This document shows, one piece after another, positions 61,801-64,000 of a DNA stretch of 64,000 bases (its first letter is position 1; every line of letters begins with the position of its first letter). The translations under genes were made by a program, and so were the position numbers. The stretch covers positions 29,171,373 to 29,235,372 of the forward strand of contig OZ023207.1 of the NCBI GenBank assembly GCA_963995525.1, in the 5' to 3' direction. Below the pieces are notes generated by a model. That model had not been told where the DNA came from. It did not search any database and worked only from the letters and a program-made list of their open reading frames with translations. The DNA comes from Escarpia spicata. Taxonomy: Eukaryota > Annelida > Polychaeta > Sabellida > Siboglinidae.

Positions 61801-64000
61801 ATCAGTCTAGCCTTCGTGAAGATTTTTAACATGCAGGATATATATTTGGAGAAAGAAAACAATAAGGATCCGTGCGCCGAAAGAGTGCACTTCAAGTACC
61901 GTTTTGTAGTGATATGCGTGAATTTGTTTTGATCACTTTGACACGGGACATGTTTGTCTCGTGAATACTGAATGTAGTACTGTATTAGACAACAAAAAAC
62001 ATCAAATGGGAATGAATTTTCACACCCATAACTTACGTAATATTTTCTTGTAACTTACGTGACGGAGATGAAACGGTAACATGCATTTCCCTTTGTGGTT
62101 AATCTAGTTATGTGTGTAGCTTAAGATCAGTCTAGCCTTCGTGAAGATTTGTAACGTGCAGGATATCTATTTGGGGTAAGACCACAATAAGGATCCGTCC
62201 GCCAAAAGAGTGCACTTCAAGTACCGTTTTGTGGTGATACGCGTGATTTTTTGTTGATCACTTTGATATGGGACATGTTTGTCTCGTGAATACTGAGTGT
62301 ACTACTGCATTACATAACAACAAACATCAAATGGGAATAAATGTTCACACCCATAACTTACGTACCATTTTCTTGTAACTTACGTGACGGAGATGAAACG
62401 GTAACATGCATTCCCCTTTGTGGTTAATGTGGTTATGTGTATAGCGTGAGATCAATCTAGCCTTCGTGAAGATTTGTAACGTGCAGGATATCTATTTGGG
62501 GTAAGACCACAATAAGGATCCGTCCGTCGAAAGAGTGCACTTCAAGTACTGTTTTGTGGTGATATGCGTGAATGTGTTCGATCACTTTGATATGGGACAA
62601 GTTTGCCTCGTGAATACTGAATGTACTACTGCATTACATAACAACAAACATCAAATGGGAATAAATGTTCGCACCCATAACTTACGTACCATTTTCTTGT
62701 AACTTACGTGACGGAGATGAAACGGTAACATGCATTCCCCTTTGTGGTTAATGTGGTTATATGTATAGCGTGAGATCAATCTAGCCTTCGTGAAGATTTG
62801 TAACGTGCAGGATATCTATTTGGGGTAAGACCACAATAAGGATCCGTCCGTCGAAAGAGTGCACTTCAAGTACGGTTTTGTGGTGATATGCGTGAATGTG
62901 TTCGATCACTTTGATATGGGACAAGTTTGCCTCGTGAATACTGAATGTACTACTGTATTAGAAAACAAAAAACATCAAATGGGAATGAATTTTCACACCC
63001 ATAACTTACGTAATATTTTCTTGTAACTTACGTGACGGAGATGAAACTGTAACATGCATTCCCCTTTGTGGTTAATCTAGTTATGTGTGTAGCTTAAGAT
63101 CAGTCTAGCCTTCGTGAAGATTTGTAACGTGCAGGATATCTATTTGGGGTAAGACCACAATTAGGATCCGTCCGCCAAAAGAGTGCACTTCAAGTACCGT
63201 TTTGTGGTGATACGTGTGATTTTTTTTTGATCACTTTGATATGGGACATGTTTGTCTCGTGAATACTGAGTGTACTACTGCATTAAATAACAAAAAAACA
63301 TCAAAAGAGAATGAATTTTCACACCCATAATTTACGTACTATTTTCTTGTAACTTACGTGACGGAGATGAAACGGTAACATGCATTCCCCTTTGTGGTTA
63401 ATGTGGTTATGTGTATAGCGTGAGATCAAACTAGCCTTCGTGAAGATTTGTAACGTGCAGGATATATATTTGGGGTAAGACCACAATAAGGATCCGTCCG
63501 TCGAAAGAGTGCACTTCAAGTACTGTTTTGTGATGATATGCGTGAATGTGTTCGATCACTTTGATATGAGACAAGTTTGCCTCGTGAATACTGAATGTAT
63601 TACTGCATTACATAACAAAAAACATCAAATGGGAATAAATGTTCACACCCATAACTTACGTACTATTTTCTTGTAACTTACGTGACGGAGATGAAACGGT
63701 AACATACATTCCCCTTTGAGGTTAATCTAGTTATGTGTGTAGCTTAAGGTCAGTCTAGCCTTCGTGAAGATTTTTAACATGCAGGACATATATTTGGAGA
63801 AAGAAAACAATAAGGATCCGTGTGCCGAAAGAGTGCACTTCAAGTACCGTTTTGTGGTGATATGCGTGAATTTGTTTTGATCACTTTGACACGGGACATG
63901 TTTATCTCGTGAATACTAAATTTAGTACTGTATTAGACAACAAAAAACATCAAATGGGAATGAATTTTCACACCCATAACTTACGTAATATTTTCTTGTA
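58850..64000. repeat. Satellite, right end of window, with a 4,222-bp period
   Basis: 58,850 to about 59,780 recurs at 63,072-64,000 exactly 4,222 bp later (13 monomers), sharing cttaaggtcag, ccgtgtgccg, gatatgagacaag and aatttagtactg. Between them about 60.85-62.87 kb follows 28.49-30.51 kb at an offset of 32,357. The array runs off the window end without a boundary. Confidence 0.85.

Noticed and set aside
1..64000. CRISPR array or other prokaryotic repeat system
   Set aside because: The 325-bp unit repeats throughout with no unique spacers, there are no cas-like genes, and the only mobile element is a eukaryotic LTR retrotransposon.

Overview
The window is eukaryotic, non-genic heterochromatin. 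It is an almost unbroken head-to-tail satellite DNA array with a monomer of about 325 bp (roughly 180 monomers), interrupted once by a Ty3/gypsy-type LTR retrotransposon at 1764-7276. I see no host gene, tRNA, rRNA, CRISPR array or bacterial feature. The retroelement's polyprotein (single-CCHC gag, DSG protease, LADD-type reverse transcriptase, RNase H, HHCC/DDE integrase) is of a kind I associate with invertebrate metazoans. The host is therefore probably an animal, perhaps a marine invertebrate, but that assignment is weak. The array is AT-rich, whereas the element is visibly richer in G and C.

Layout. 1-1763: about 5.4 divergent satellite monomers. 1764-7276: full-length LTR element (two 209-bp LTRs, 5-bp target duplication, primer-binding site, gag-pol frame, polypurine tract), coding on the + strand but broken by reading-frame shifts. 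7282 to about 12.2 kb: more divergent, irregular monomers. About 12.2-64 kb: homogenised satellite built from four recurring monomer types, called A, B, C and D here. Their default order is A-B-C-D (about 1.3 kb), with recurrent skipping and chimeric monomers.

On top of the A-D order are longer repeat units: a 7-monomer unit of 2,274 bp (17.4-24.3 kb); an apparently perfect 6,487-bp tandem duplication (26001-32487 and 32488-38974); a dispersed copy of about 8.29-14.44 kb at about 37.5-43.65 kb; a 9-monomer unit of 2,922 bp (44.4-50.2 kb); and a right-hand mosaic (52.5-64 kb) that reuses pieces of the 22-31 kb region at changing offsets. This is the pattern expected from repeated unequal exchange or segmental amplification in a centromeric or pericentromeric satellite.

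The short open frames inside the satellite (78 codons on +, 60-75 on -) recur only because the monomers recur. They begin at GTG, or appear only where one substitution removes a stop, and I do not regard them as genes. The only real coding region is the retroelement polyprotein. Motif positions below were read by eye from the sequence; family assignments rest on general knowledge, not on a search.
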